64,000 nucleotides of DNA from an uncultured Lachnospira sp. (GCA_910587485.1 CAJUKN010000014.1:23983-87982), one strand, 5' to 3'; positions 1-7,869 are shown, counted from the first letter of the stretch. The notes: generated by a model from the letters alone, not told the origin. Made by a program: numbers and translations.

Positions 1-152
1 GTAATACCTATCCTAAGAGGAATTGACACAATTGCTAGTACTAATGAAGGGATGAACTTGAAAAGTAATACCTATCCTAAGAGGAATTGACACCTTCAAT
101 ATCTCTCCAGACAAGAGTGTTTTCTAAACGTAATACCTATCCTAAGAGGAAT
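1..152 (+). CRISPR. CRISPR array 1, 3' end
   Basis: Two complete 29-nt repeats (1-29 and 65-93) and a truncated third (130-152) are visible. The repeat begins GTAATACCTATCC and ends GGAATTGACAC, resembling the ATTGAAAC-type ends of type I-B and III repeats. Spacers are 35 and 36 nt (30-64 and 94-129). The third copy matches only its first 23 nt and then runs into the cas2 leader, as expected for the distal end of an array read on the + strand. The array continues upstream of the window, so its leader and any interference genes on that side are not visible. Confidence 0.93.
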
Positions 153-181
153 CATTATTTATTTTAAAGGGGATATATTAG

Positions 182-442
182 ATGTATGTAATTCTTACAT
201 ATGATGTACAGCAAAAAAGGGTAGCAAAAGTACTTAAGATTTGTAAAAAATATTTAAATCATATACAAAAATCAGTATTTGAAGGTAACATTACAGAATT
301 GAAACTGCGAAATCTGAAAAATGAATTATCAGAATTTATACTTCCGCAATGTGATTCTGTAATTATTTATCATTTAGATTCGGTAAAGTATGCAAAAAAA
401 GAACAACTGGGAATGGTGCAATCAACGTCTAATATTATATAA
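182..442 (+). CDS. cas2: CRISPR-associated endoribonuclease Cas2
   Basis: This 86-residue protein has the Cas2 pattern: an N-terminal MYVILTYDV strand with the conserved Asp8, a KICKKYL helix, a QKSVFEG segment near residues 30-36, and a late DSVIIY strand. Cas2 dimers bridge two Cas1 dimers in the spacer-integration complex. A purine-rich ribosome-binding site (AAAGGGGAT, 166-174) lies 7 nt before the ATG. The gene begins 29 nt after the last partial repeat of array 1 and is followed after 10 nt by the RT-Cas1 gene, so the two are surely co-transcribed. Length is normal for the family and there is no sign of damage. Confidence 0.95.
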   Translation: MYVILTYDVQQKRVAKVLKICKKYLNHIQKSVFEGNITELKLRNLKNELSEFILPQCDSVIIYHLDSVKYAKKEQLGMVQSTSNII

Positions 443-452
443 GGAATAAAAA

Positions 453-2351
453 ATGATTACGATAGATGAAATACTTTCTAAAAATAATCAGAAAAAAGCA
501 TTTGAACATTTAAAAACAAAGCGGGATAGCTGTGGCATAGATGGGATGCGTTTATCTGAATTAGAGGAATATTGGAAATTAAATGGTGAGAATATCTGTG
601 AACAAATAAGAAAACAAGAGTATAAACCGGGTATTGTATTGATAAAACAATATCTAAACAAAAAAGGCAAAAGAAGAAATATATCTTGTATGAATTCAAT
701 AGATCGTTTTGTTACAAGATTACTTGCACAAAATTTAAGAACATATATAGAACCACAATTTTTGCCCAATAGTTATGCTTACCAAGAAGGAAAAGGTACA
801 TTAGCTGCACTTTTACAAGTTAAAAGTTATGTGGAAGCTGGTTATAAATATATGGTTGAAATAGATATAAAAGATTATTTTGAATCTATTTTTTTACCAT
901 TATTATTAAAAAATATGCAAAATAAAATTAGCGACTTTGCTGTATTGGGTTTGTTAAAAAAGTATTTGTATTGTACGATATCACAAGATGGAAATATTCA
1001 AAAGAAAACAAAAGGAATACTTACAGGAAATGCAATTAGTCCAATCTTAAGTAATATTTATTTGCATGATTTTGACCAAAATATTGAAAAACAAGGTTTT
1101 AAATGGATAAGATTTGCGGATAATATATACATATTTTCTTATAATTTTGATGATGCAATAAAAATATATAATCAAGTAAGCAGTTGGCTTTCTGAACAAT
1201 TTTATTTAGAAATTAATTTATCAAAAAGTGGAGTTTTTAAAGTTTGTGATAGAATAATATTAGGCTATGATATTATTAAAAAGGGAAGAAATGTAGATAT
1301 TAGAAAACATGTTTACCGTGAGAGAAATTGTTTTTTAAAATGGCATGATAGCAGAATGGAAATGTCTGGTGGAAAATATCATATTATTACAGATGGTATT
1401 ATTAATCGTGAAGATTATTCTATTCTTTTTGAAAATGAAAGCAAAAAACATTTTATACCTGTTGAGGTTACAAATCAAATAAATATATATAGCAATGTTA
1501 CATTAGCTTCTAATGTTTTAAATAAAATGAATGAGAAAAATATAAAAATCAATTTTTTTGATAGAAGAGGTCGATTAATTGGCTGTTTTGTTCCAGAAAA
1601 GACATGTGGCTATAGCAATATTTTATTAAAACAATGCGAATTATATCTTGATGAGCATACTCGATTGGATATTGCACAACAAATGGAAATTGCAAGTCTT
1701 CATAACATACGTTCTAATTTGCGGTACTATGAAAAACATGAAAATGGTGTATATGATGAATCAATTAAGCGGATAAGTGAATTAATTGTACAAGAAAACA
1801 ATGCAAAGACTATTAATCAATTAATGTTGATAGAAACACAGGCAAGACAAATTTATTATCGTATGTTTTCAAATATAATAAAAGATGAACAGTTTAAATT
1901 TACTATACGGACAAAAAGACCACCTAGAGATTCTATTAATGCATGTATAAGCTTTGGAAATACTTTGTTGTATAATGAATTTTTAAGTATTATTTGGATG
2001 AAAGGTTTACATCCGGGAATTGGTATGTTACATGCTGCTAATCGCAGAAATTATAGTTTGAATTTAGATTTTGCAGATATTTTCAAACCCATTATTAGTG
2101 ACCGTGTTATATTTACCTTATTAAACCGAAAAATGATTAGTTTAGAAAATTTTGAGGAATATAATAAAGGCATTTATTTGTCAAAGTATGGAAAGAAAAT
2201 ATTTTTGGAACAGTTTGAAAAGAAATTGAATGAAGCATTAGTAATAAAGGGAAAGAAATATACATATCGAGAACTTATGATATTGGAAGTGCAAAATTTT
2301 AAAAATGCAATTATAAAAAAAGAAAAATATAGACCATATAAATATTATTAA
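453..2351 (+). CDS. cas1: Reverse transcriptase-Cas1 fusion protein
   Basis: The 632-residue protein joins an N-terminal reverse transcriptase domain (about residues 45-290) to a C-terminal Cas1 domain (about 310-632). RT motif A is VEIDIKDYF with Asp138. Motif B is GILTGNAISP (188-197) where PQG is usual. Motif C is FADN (221-224) where group II intron-type RTs have YADD or FADD. Cas1 keeps a Glu (E461, in LIETQARQIYY), His527 in GMLHAANRR and Asp539/Asp542 in LDFAD, so integrase chemistry looks intact. RT-Cas1 fusions are known in some type III systems and in some type VI-A loci, where they can allow spacer capture from RNA. No Cas6 domain is seen. An AAGGA ribosome-binding site at 440-444 overlaps the cas2 stop. 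Confidence 0.95.
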   Translation: MITIDEILSKNNQKKAFEHLKTKRDSCGIDGMRLSELEEYWKLNGENICEQIRKQEYKPGIVLIKQYLNKKGKRRNISCMNSIDRFVTRLLAQNLRTYIEPQFLPNSYAYQEGKGTLAALLQVKSYVEAGYKYMVEIDIKDYFESIFLPLLLKNMQNKISDFAVLGLLKKYLYCTISQDGNIQKKTKGILTGNAISPILSNIYLHDFDQNIEKQGFKWIRFADNIYIFSYNFDDAIKIYNQVSSWLSEQFYLEINLSKSGVFKVCDRIILGYDIIKKGRNVDIRKHVYRERNCFLKWHDSRMEMSGGKYHIITDGIINREDYSILFENESKKHFIPVEVTNQINIYSNVTLASNVLNKMNEKNIKINFFDRRGRLIGCFVPEKTCGYSNILLKQCELYLDEHTRLDIAQQMEIASLHNIRSNLRYYEKHENGVYDESIKRISELIVQENNAKTINQLMLIETQARQIYYRMFSNIIKDEQFKFTIRTKRPPRDSINACISFGNTLLYNEFLSIIWMKGLHPGIGMLHAANRRNYSLNLDFADIFKPIISDRVIFTLLNRKMISLENFEEYNKGIYLSKYGKKIFLEQFEKKLNEALVIKGKKYTYRELMILEVQNFKNAIIKKEKYRPYKYY

Positions 2352-2450
2352 AAGTCGGTCAACCTCAGCCTTATTTTATGCAAAATAAGAAAGTGAGTAA
2401 AATAGGGGATTGTGGGAATTGTTAAAAAATAGGTTGACCGACTTTTTTTG
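2351..2450 (+). ncRNA. Structured RNA or terminator after rt-cas1
   Basis: A perfect 15-bp inverted repeat (2351-2365, AAAGTCGGTCAACCT, with 2431-2445) closes a 65-nt interval. Inside it is a second hairpin, CTTATTTT (2370-2377) with AAAATAAG (2382-2389). The right arm ends in a run of T, so a rho-independent terminator for cas2-rt-cas1 is the simplest reading. The closing arms are unusually far apart for a plain terminator, and the position between rt-cas1 and the leader of array 2 also allows a small structured RNA. Confidence 0.6.
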
Positions 2451-2459
2451 AAAAATTAG

Positions 2460-2488
2460 TTGAAAAATGGGAATATATGGTTTATAAT
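2460..2488 (+). promoter_or_regulatory. Leader promoter of CRISPR array 2
   Basis: TTGAAA (2460-2465), a 17-nt spacer and a perfect TATAAT (2483-2488) form a strong sigma-A type promoter. The predicted start, near 2495, is about 20 nt before the first repeat at 2516. It gives the + direction of pre-crRNA synthesis and marks 2446-2515 as the array leader. Confidence 0.8.
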
Positions 2489-2515
2489 GAGGCAAGAAAC
2501 AGCAGAAATGTTGTT

Positions 2516-2838
2516 GTAATACCTAACCTAAGAGGAATTGACACTCTTGTCAATTATTTTAAATATAAATTGACAACATAAGCAGCATCCAAAGTAATAC
2601 CTAACCTAAGAGGAATTGACACTTTTTTAGAAATTTTTTCACGCTTAAATACAGAACACTTATATTGGTAATACCTAACCTAAGAGGAATTGACACATCA
2701 TTCCAAAAACGGAGATTTTTTCCTTGCACTGTAATACCTAACCTAAGAGGAATTGACACAATTTGTTTATCATTGTCACCAACGATAAAATCGGAGTCTT
2801 CTCTATATCGTAATACCTAACCTAAGAGGAATTGACAC
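2516..2838 (+). CRISPR. CRISPR array 2, five repeats
   Basis: Five identical 29-nt repeats lie at 2516-2544, 2594-2622, 2668-2696, 2731-2759 and 2810-2838. They differ from array 1 by one base: repeat position 11 is A here (CCTAACC) and T there (CCTATCC). The four spacers are 49, 45, 34 and 50 nt, an unusually wide spread. A promoter lies just upstream. The last repeat is intact and is followed by AT-rich DNA without a gene. Confidence 0.97.
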
Positions 2839-3006
2839 TTTTTTAATATGTTTCTTCATATAGATACCTTCAAATAAAAAAATAGTAATATCCCCTTAAA
2901 AGTAATTAAATACCTCTAAATTTTGTAATTAAAAGAAAAATATGAATAAATATAATATATTTAGTATATTTAGTATATATAATGCCTAATAATCTTGTTA
3001 AAACAA

Positions 3007-3153
3007 GTCAAGCGGATATTCACAATCCGCTTTGCTGCTTGCTCATAACCTCATTATTACTTCGTGGCATTTTTGCAGGAGCTTAAACTCCTGCAAAAAC
3101 AGGCAAGTCTAACTCCTGCTTAAGAAGCGGGAGACTTCCCTGATGAGGTTAAA
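3007..3153 (-). repeat. Dispersed intergenic element, full-length copy
   Basis: Read on the - strand this copy starts TTTTAACCTCATCAGGGAAG, contains several GC-rich hairpins (for example around 3083-3101 and 3113-3134), and ends with a segment reading GCGGATTGTGAATATCCGC then TTGAC. Related copies or fragments recur in this window near 9.1, 16.2, 17.8, 18.5, 23.4, 31.1, 33.7, 41.9, 51.5 and 54.3 kb. No coding potential is seen. In the 569-bp gap 2839-3407 this element and the terminator at 3264 are the only features I see. Confidence 0.75.
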
Positions 3154-3263
3154 ATATTTTACAGTGAAAAATCATTAAATAAGATAAATTAAAATCCCAC
3201 AAATTAATAAATTAAAAAAATAAACACAAAAATTAATAAAATATAACACTATTTATTCGTAAT

Positions 3264-3303
3264 ATGAGTATAGGTTCTAAAAGGAACATATACTCATTTT
3301 TTA
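3264..3303 (+). terminator. Rho-independent terminator upstream of the four-gene operon
   Basis: ATGAGTATA (3264-3272) pairs with TATACTCAT (3289-3297), with an additional GTTC/GGAAC inner stem, followed by a T run. It separates transcription of the CRISPR region from the operon that begins at 3408. Confidence 0.75.
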
Positions 3304-3407
3304 TTGTTTAAAAAATATTAAAAATAACATAATAAAAAAATTAATAATCTCATATAGTCAAAAAATTCAAATTCAAAATTTAGTATTTAACGAAAGGAAG
3401 GCATTAT

Positions 3408-4175
3408 ATGACAAATAAAAGCGTAAATGGTTATGAATATACAACTAGGGGCAGTGGTACTATTACAGCAAAAGGTTATTTACAAGATAAAGCAGCTTCT
3501 CGAAATGGAATGAACAGCATAGAATCTGCGGGTGAAGGGTATCATAAAGGGCATTTAATAGCTGCTCGATCAAACGGAGCAATTATAGAAGAAAATGTTT
3601 TTTCTCAAGATGCAGGTTTAAATCAGGGCGTATATAAGAAAGTAGAAAATGCAGAAATGCGATTGGTTCAAAAAGATTCAGCATTAGTTTTTACGGAAAA
3701 GACAGCATTTATATCAAATCATAATGAAAGATTGTCTCGACCAGATGCATATATGATAAATGATACAATTTTTTATTCAAATGGAGATATGGATACAGTA
3801 CATCTGTCATTTGCCAATATATCAGCATCCGAGCAAGAAGTGTTAAATGATGAGTCAAGCTTTGTAGCTTTTGATAATAATATGGAAAATCCTGAAGATA
3901 CTTTGCGAGATACAATGACAGAGGAAGAATATACTGAATTGATGGAAAAAACAGATAATGAGTTATTAAATATTAGTGAAGAATATGCAAAGCATATAGA
4001 AAATTCTTACCTAAATATTGATTTATCTTCAAAAAATATGGCAATAGACCAATGTAAAGGACTTGATGACTGTAATATAAATAATGATATAAACGAATAT
4101 GGAGAGTTTGCAGATAACAATGCAAGTAATGATATAGATAATAGTATGGGAGATATGGACATAGGTGGAGAATAA
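3408..4175 (+). CDS. DNA/RNA non-specific endonuclease-like protein
   Basis: Residues about 40-150 of this 255-residue protein match the DNA/RNA non-specific endonuclease pattern. KGHLIA carries the candidate catalytic His49, and ENVFSQDAGLNQGVYKKVE (62-80) holds the Asn, Gln, Asn and Glu positions of the family. The usual DRGH is KGH here. The C-terminal 100 residues are acidic and Asn/Asp-rich, ending MGDMDIGGE, and look disordered. There is no signal peptide. An AAAGGAAGG ribosome-binding site precedes the ATG. It is the first gene of an apparent four-gene operon with two VirD4-like proteins and an M48-like membrane protein. The target (self, invader or exported) cannot be told from sequence. 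Confidence 0.6.
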   Translation: MTNKSVNGYEYTTRGSGTITAKGYLQDKAASRNGMNSIESAGEGYHKGHLIAARSNGAIIEENVFSQDAGLNQGVYKKVENAEMRLVQKDSALVFTEKTAFISNHNERLSRPDAYMINDTIFYSNGDMDTVHLSFANISASEQEVLNDESSFVAFDNNMENPEDTLRDTMTEEEYTELMEKTDNELLNISEEYAKHIENSYLNIDLSSKNMAIDQCKGLDDCNINNDINEYGEFADNNASNDIDNSMGDMDIGGE

Positions 4176-4297
4176 ATTTTTTCTTGAAAAATATTGTTAT
4201 TAAAAAAATGAGAAGAAATATTAAAATTTATTTTAAGAAAAATAGAATACAATGACAATGGAGGGGAAACTAGAAGTTAATATAAAGGAGGAAAGGT

Positions 4298-5590
4298 ATG
4301 TTTTTAAGGATATATGGTTTTGATACATTGACAAAAGAAAAAATAAAATGTGTTCCAAAGTCACAAAATATTATTCATCTTAAAATGAAAAATCTTGAAA
4401 AACATTGTACAGAAGAATTAGAAGTTGATTTAAACGGTAATATTTTAATTAATGGAGTTACTCGTTATGGAAAATCTGTATTTGCACAATCGATTGCAAA
4501 TCAAATTGAAAAAATAGATAATGCGGATATTCGCGTTTATTTTGATATAAAAAATGATTATATAAGCAAGTTTTATAGAGAGGGAGATAAAGTGGTTTCC
4601 TTTCGAGATAATTTAGGTGCTTATAATTATTTTAAATGGAATCTTGTAAAAGAAGTGAAAAATTCAGATAATCCAGAATTTGAAATAAAAGAAATCGTCA
4701 ATATATTATTGGAAGACCGATTAAGTGGTAAAGAAAATGATTTTTTTTATAAGGCGGCAGCAAAAATATTTAGTGGATATGTCTTGTCTATTATTCATAT
4801 ACATAAAAATAATTTTAGCAATCAATTATTGATACATAATTTAAAGGTATCTGAACCAGATATGATAAAGAAAGTGTTGGGTACATTGCCAGAAAACTAT
4901 TATATCATCAGGGACTATATGGAAAATGTTCAATCAAAAATGACTCAAAGCATTATGGCATGTTTGGGGGAATTGCTTGATTTGTTTGGCGGGAATTTTT
5001 GCGAAGATGGAGAAGATACAATAGCAGAATATTTAAATGGTGCATATGGAACACGTTTATTTTTGGAATATGATTATGATAGGAAAGTTTCATCAAATGT
5101 TTTTTTTCGATTTTTTTTAAATAAAATAATACGCTATAAATTAAGTCAAAATACAGACAGAACAAAGAAATGTATGCTGTTTCTTGATGAGGCAGCAGTG
5201 TTAAATGGAGATTTCGGGCTGATGGATGCAGCTACACTTGGAGCTGGTAATGGACTTTGTTTAATTGTAGTTACACAGAGTTTGGAAAAATTATATTGTA
5301 TAGCGCCTCAAATGAATAATAATCATATAACCAATGCAAGTCTTGCGGGATTTGCCTCTTTTATAACATTTCATCCGGGTGATACTGAAACAATAAATAA
5401 AATGGTAAATATTTTTGGGGAAGAAGAATTTACTCGTATGACATTTGGTTTGTCACGTTATCAGACACCAATTTGTGAAGTGGTAAGACAAAATAAAGTG
5501 TCTTCAGATAAATTTGCAAGTCAAAGCGTTGGCGAATTTTATGGAAAAATAAAAGGTAATGAAGTGATACATGGTCGATTGATTTTATAA
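4298..5590 (+). CDS. VirD4/TraG-like P-loop ATPase
   Basis: The 430-residue protein has Walker A GVTRYGKS (53-60) inside NILINGVTRYGKSVFAQ and Walker B LFLDEAA (294-300). A sensor-like VVTQSLEKL follows, and the late FHPGDTETINKMVNIFG resembles the end of coupling-protein ATPase domains. FDIKNDYISKF near 82-92 parallels the DPKGE segment of VirD4/TraG. Unlike conjugative coupling proteins it has no N-terminal membrane segments. A strong AAAGGAGG precedes the start, and the next gene follows after 20 nt. It may move DNA or power a nuclease complex with the gene upstream; a piece of a conjugative element is the alternative. No relaxase or other type IV secretion gene is nearby. Confidence 0.7.
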   Translation: MFLRIYGFDTLTKEKIKCVPKSQNIIHLKMKNLEKHCTEELEVDLNGNILINGVTRYGKSVFAQSIANQIEKIDNADIRVYFDIKNDYISKFYREGDKVVSFRDNLGAYNYFKWNLVKEVKNSDNPEFEIKEIVNILLEDRLSGKENDFFYKAAAKIFSGYVLSIIHIHKNNFSNQLLIHNLKVSEPDMIKKVLGTLPENYYIIRDYMENVQSKMTQSIMACLGELLDLFGGNFCEDGEDTIAEYLNGAYGTRLFLEYDYDRKVSSNVFFRFFLNKIIRYKLSQNTDRTKKCMLFLDEAAVLNGDFGLMDAATLGAGNGLCLIVVTQSLEKLYCIAPQMNNNHITNASLAGFASFITFHPGDTETINKMVNIFGEEEFTRMTFGLSRYQTPICEVVRQNKVSSDKFASQSVGEFYGKIKGNEVIHGRLIL

Positions 5591-5610
5591 TTTGAAAGGG
5601 GAATTTTATT

Positions 5611-6780
5611 ATGAATTATTCAGATATTATTACAATGTATGCAAATGGTACAGGTAGTAGCCAAAGAGGATATTTATGTTCGGGAGAAGATGCATTTATA
5701 GCAAGCTGCATTTTAAATGATATTGTTCATTTAGCAACAGGCTCTATTGTTGTAATTGATGATAGTGGTGTGATGAGGGAGCAAGTTATCAAGAATTTAT
5801 ATCATTGTGGTTATACCACTATAAATGGTTTAGAGCAAAAATTATGTTATCAGGATATTTTGGATATTACCAATATTTCAGGTATAAGCAGAATTAGAAC
5901 ATTACTTTCAATTACAGGATTTGACGAGATGCAGATTCAAAAAATAATTGCCTATCTTTCATTTATAAAACATGTAGAAATGTTGGCTGGAAATGAGGGC
6001 AAAGTTTCATTAGAAGTTTTAACAAAATATTCAACAAATATAGAAGTAAAAAAATATTTGGATAATTTAACAATATCTGGTCAAATTTCTAATATGGAGC
6101 AATTGTACCTTCTTTCAAAATATTCGGAAATTGCTTCAGCGGTAGCAGATTTTGAGAATATTTTAATTATAATGGGACAATTTATAACTGGTAATATAAC
6201 TGTGAAAAAAGTATTACAAAATGCTAAACAAGCATTATATATTCCGTTGTATATGTTGGGAAGAGATATATGTATGAAAAAATTACTAATGGAGATGATA
6301 ACGCTTGTTATATCTGATAAAGGAACAATGTGCAAAGATATAATTGTGTTGGATAATGGCAGAGAACAGTCCAATTATTTGTCAGAATTTTTGCAGGGGA
6401 TTCAATATTCAAATAAGAAAATTCATGTTATTTCTCAGGATATTTTTTTAGCAGACGAACGATTCAGACAAATTATTATGTGCAGTACTGATATTCGAGT
6501 ATATTCTCGTCATAGTAATATGGATTCATGTGAAGAAATTGAAAAATTGCTTGGAAGTATGGATATTGTAAAACAGACTTACAGTGTTGACTATTCACGT
6601 CAATGGAAAACAAATAGTGCATGGGATATGCTGCTTGGAAATAATAAAGTGGAACATTATAATTGGAATGCTCCAGTAAGAGAACCTAAATATAGAAAAG
6701 AAGATATCCATACTTTTTCACAATATGTTGGAATTATAGAGGTTAATGGAAATAGCAGTATATTTAATTGTGCGAATTGA
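5611..6780 (+). CDS. Degenerate VirD4-like partner protein
   Basis: No family is recognised at once in this 389-residue protein, but its plan echoes the preceding ATPase. GSIVVIDDSGVMREQVI (44-60) sits where the DPKGE region would be. DIIVLDNG (243-250) stands in for Walker B, IHVISQD (271-277) for the TQS sensor, and CSTDIRVYSRHSNMDSCEEI for the terminal motif. No Walker A is visible. I infer a catalytically dead paralogue that pairs with the active ATPase encoded 20 nt upstream. The ribosome-binding site is AAAGGGG and the downstream gap is 49 nt. Confidence 0.5.
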   Translation: MNYSDIITMYANGTGSSQRGYLCSGEDAFIASCILNDIVHLATGSIVVIDDSGVMREQVIKNLYHCGYTTINGLEQKLCYQDILDITNISGISRIRTLLSITGFDEMQIQKIIAYLSFIKHVEMLAGNEGKVSLEVLTKYSTNIEVKKYLDNLTISGQISNMEQLYLLSKYSEIASAVADFENILIIMGQFITGNITVKKVLQNAKQALYIPLYMLGRDICMKKLLMEMITLVISDKGTMCKDIIVLDNGREQSNYLSEFLQGIQYSNKKIHVISQDIFLADERFRQIIMCSTDIRVYSRHSNMDSCEEIEKLLGSMDIVKQTYSVDYSRQWKTNSAWDMLLGNNKVEHYNWNAPVREPKYRKEDIHTFSQYVGIIEVNGNSSIFNCAN

Positions 6781-6829
6781 TAATAATAAAAAATATACAT
6801 AAAGGTAAATATAGAAAGGATGTGTTTTT

Positions 6830-7696
6830 ATGAAACTTTTAGGAATAACAAAGGTGTTGTTGTTTTTAATTATAGATTTTTATCTGCTTTATCAGATACT
6901 GGGTATTGAAACAGCAATTTGGTCAATTATCGTAGTGATTTTAGGCATTTGGGCATTTGAATACATAGATGTGATGCGTAATTGTGGCATTCCATTAAAT
7001 AATTCTTGTGATTATGAAAAAATAAAACTTACAAATGCGTATAATCGTTTGTCAGATAAAATTTTTGATGTCGAAGGCAAAAAGATGGGAAAGTTAAAAT
7101 TATATGTTATTCCAGATAACAGTGCTAGGGCTTTTTCTTATGGATTGCACTGCGTAGGGGTGACTAATGGATTACTTCAAAATGTTGATGATATTACTTT
7201 ATGTGCTATATTGGCTCGTGAAGTATACCATAAAATAAATTTGGATGCTATTTTTAAGCGAATTATATTTGTGAATATGGTTATTATTATGGCAATATTA
7301 TCAATAAATTCCATTATTACATCAGCAATAATATGGATTATATTTTTTATATTGTGTTTGTTAAAGATATGTGGTGGGAGATATTTTTCATATTGGATAA
7401 CATCTGGAATTTCCAAAGCATTTAAGGGATTCTTTTCTGGACTTCAAAGAGTATTCGTTTTTATATTTAAAACAAGTATAGGATTTGTCAGTCGTTACAG
7501 TGAATATGAAGCTGATAAGTATTGTGCAAAGTTAGGGTATGCACAACAACTTAGATATTTTATAATCAGATTTGAGAGTGGAACAAGTCAACAAGGAACA
7601 AGAAGATTTACAGATATATTATATGATACAAAGCCGCATCCAAATAAGCGAATTGCAAAGTTAGAACAATATATGATGCAATTTTTTGTTGGATAA
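6830..7696 (+). CDS. Membrane M48-family metalloprotease homologue, zinc motif mutated
   Basis: The 288-residue protein has two N-terminal membrane segments (about 7-45) and two more near 143-180. Its landmarks are those of HtpX/M48 proteases: CAILAREVYHKIN at the zinc helix, SEYEADKYCAKLG (224-236) for the third ligand region, and KPHPNKRIAKLEQ near the end. The first His of HExxH is Arg130, giving RExxH with His134 kept (codon CGT at 7217-7219). Zinc binding and proteolysis are therefore doubtful. It is the last gene of the apparent operon starting at 3408 and may act as its membrane anchor or sensor. Confidence 0.7.
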   Translation: MKLLGITKVLLFLIIDFYLLYQILGIETAIWSIIVVILGIWAFEYIDVMRNCGIPLNNSCDYEKIKLTNAYNRLSDKIFDVEGKKMGKLKLYVIPDNSARAFSYGLHCVGVTNGLLQNVDDITLCAILAREVYHKINLDAIFKRIIFVNMVIIMAILSINSIITSAIIWIIFFILCLLKICGGRYFSYWITSGISKAFKGFFSGLQRVFVFIFKTSIGFVSRYSEYEADKYCAKLGYAQQLRYFIIRFESGTSQQGTRRFTDILYDTKPHPNKRIAKLEQYMMQFFVG

Positions 7697-7765
7697 ACAA
7701 TACTTTTTGTTGTTATATTTATTTTTATTATTGAAGCTATTGTAATTAAATAAAATCTAATTAGT

Positions 7766-7866
7766 AACTTGTGTCTGTGCATTGTTTGACACAAAGTTAC
7801 TAAAAAAATCCTTTACGATTTTTTAACTTAAAGATTCTTGCGCAAAAGCAATGCAGAAATGAGGAG
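7766..7866 (+). ncRNA. Leader element copy 1 (5' UTR of 7870 gene)
   Basis: AACTTGTGTC and GACACAAAGTT form a hairpin (7767-7797). Its loop carries TGCATTGTTT (7778-7787), complementary with one G-U pair to AAGCAATGCA (7846-7855). The latter lies just before the GAGGAG ribosome-binding site of the 7870 gene. A further hairpin, AAAAATC/GATTTTT, lies between them. The arms differ from those of other copies by compensating changes. Confidence 0.6.
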
Positions 7867-7869
7867 TTT

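Noticed and set aside
2351..2450. tracrRNA or retron-type msr-msd RNA next to the reverse transcriptase
   Set aside because: No anti-repeat complementary to the 29-nt repeat was seen, no cas9 or cas12 is present, and the RT is fused to Cas1, which is not a retron layout. A terminator or unclassified structured RNA is the safer call.
3007..3153. Insertion sequence
   Set aside because: There is no transposase frame and no terminal inverted repeat at the element ends; it is treated as a non-coding dispersed element.
4298..7696. Conjugative transfer region
   Set aside because: Only a VirD4-like ATPase is present. No relaxase, VirB4, pilus or integrase gene is visible on either side within the window.
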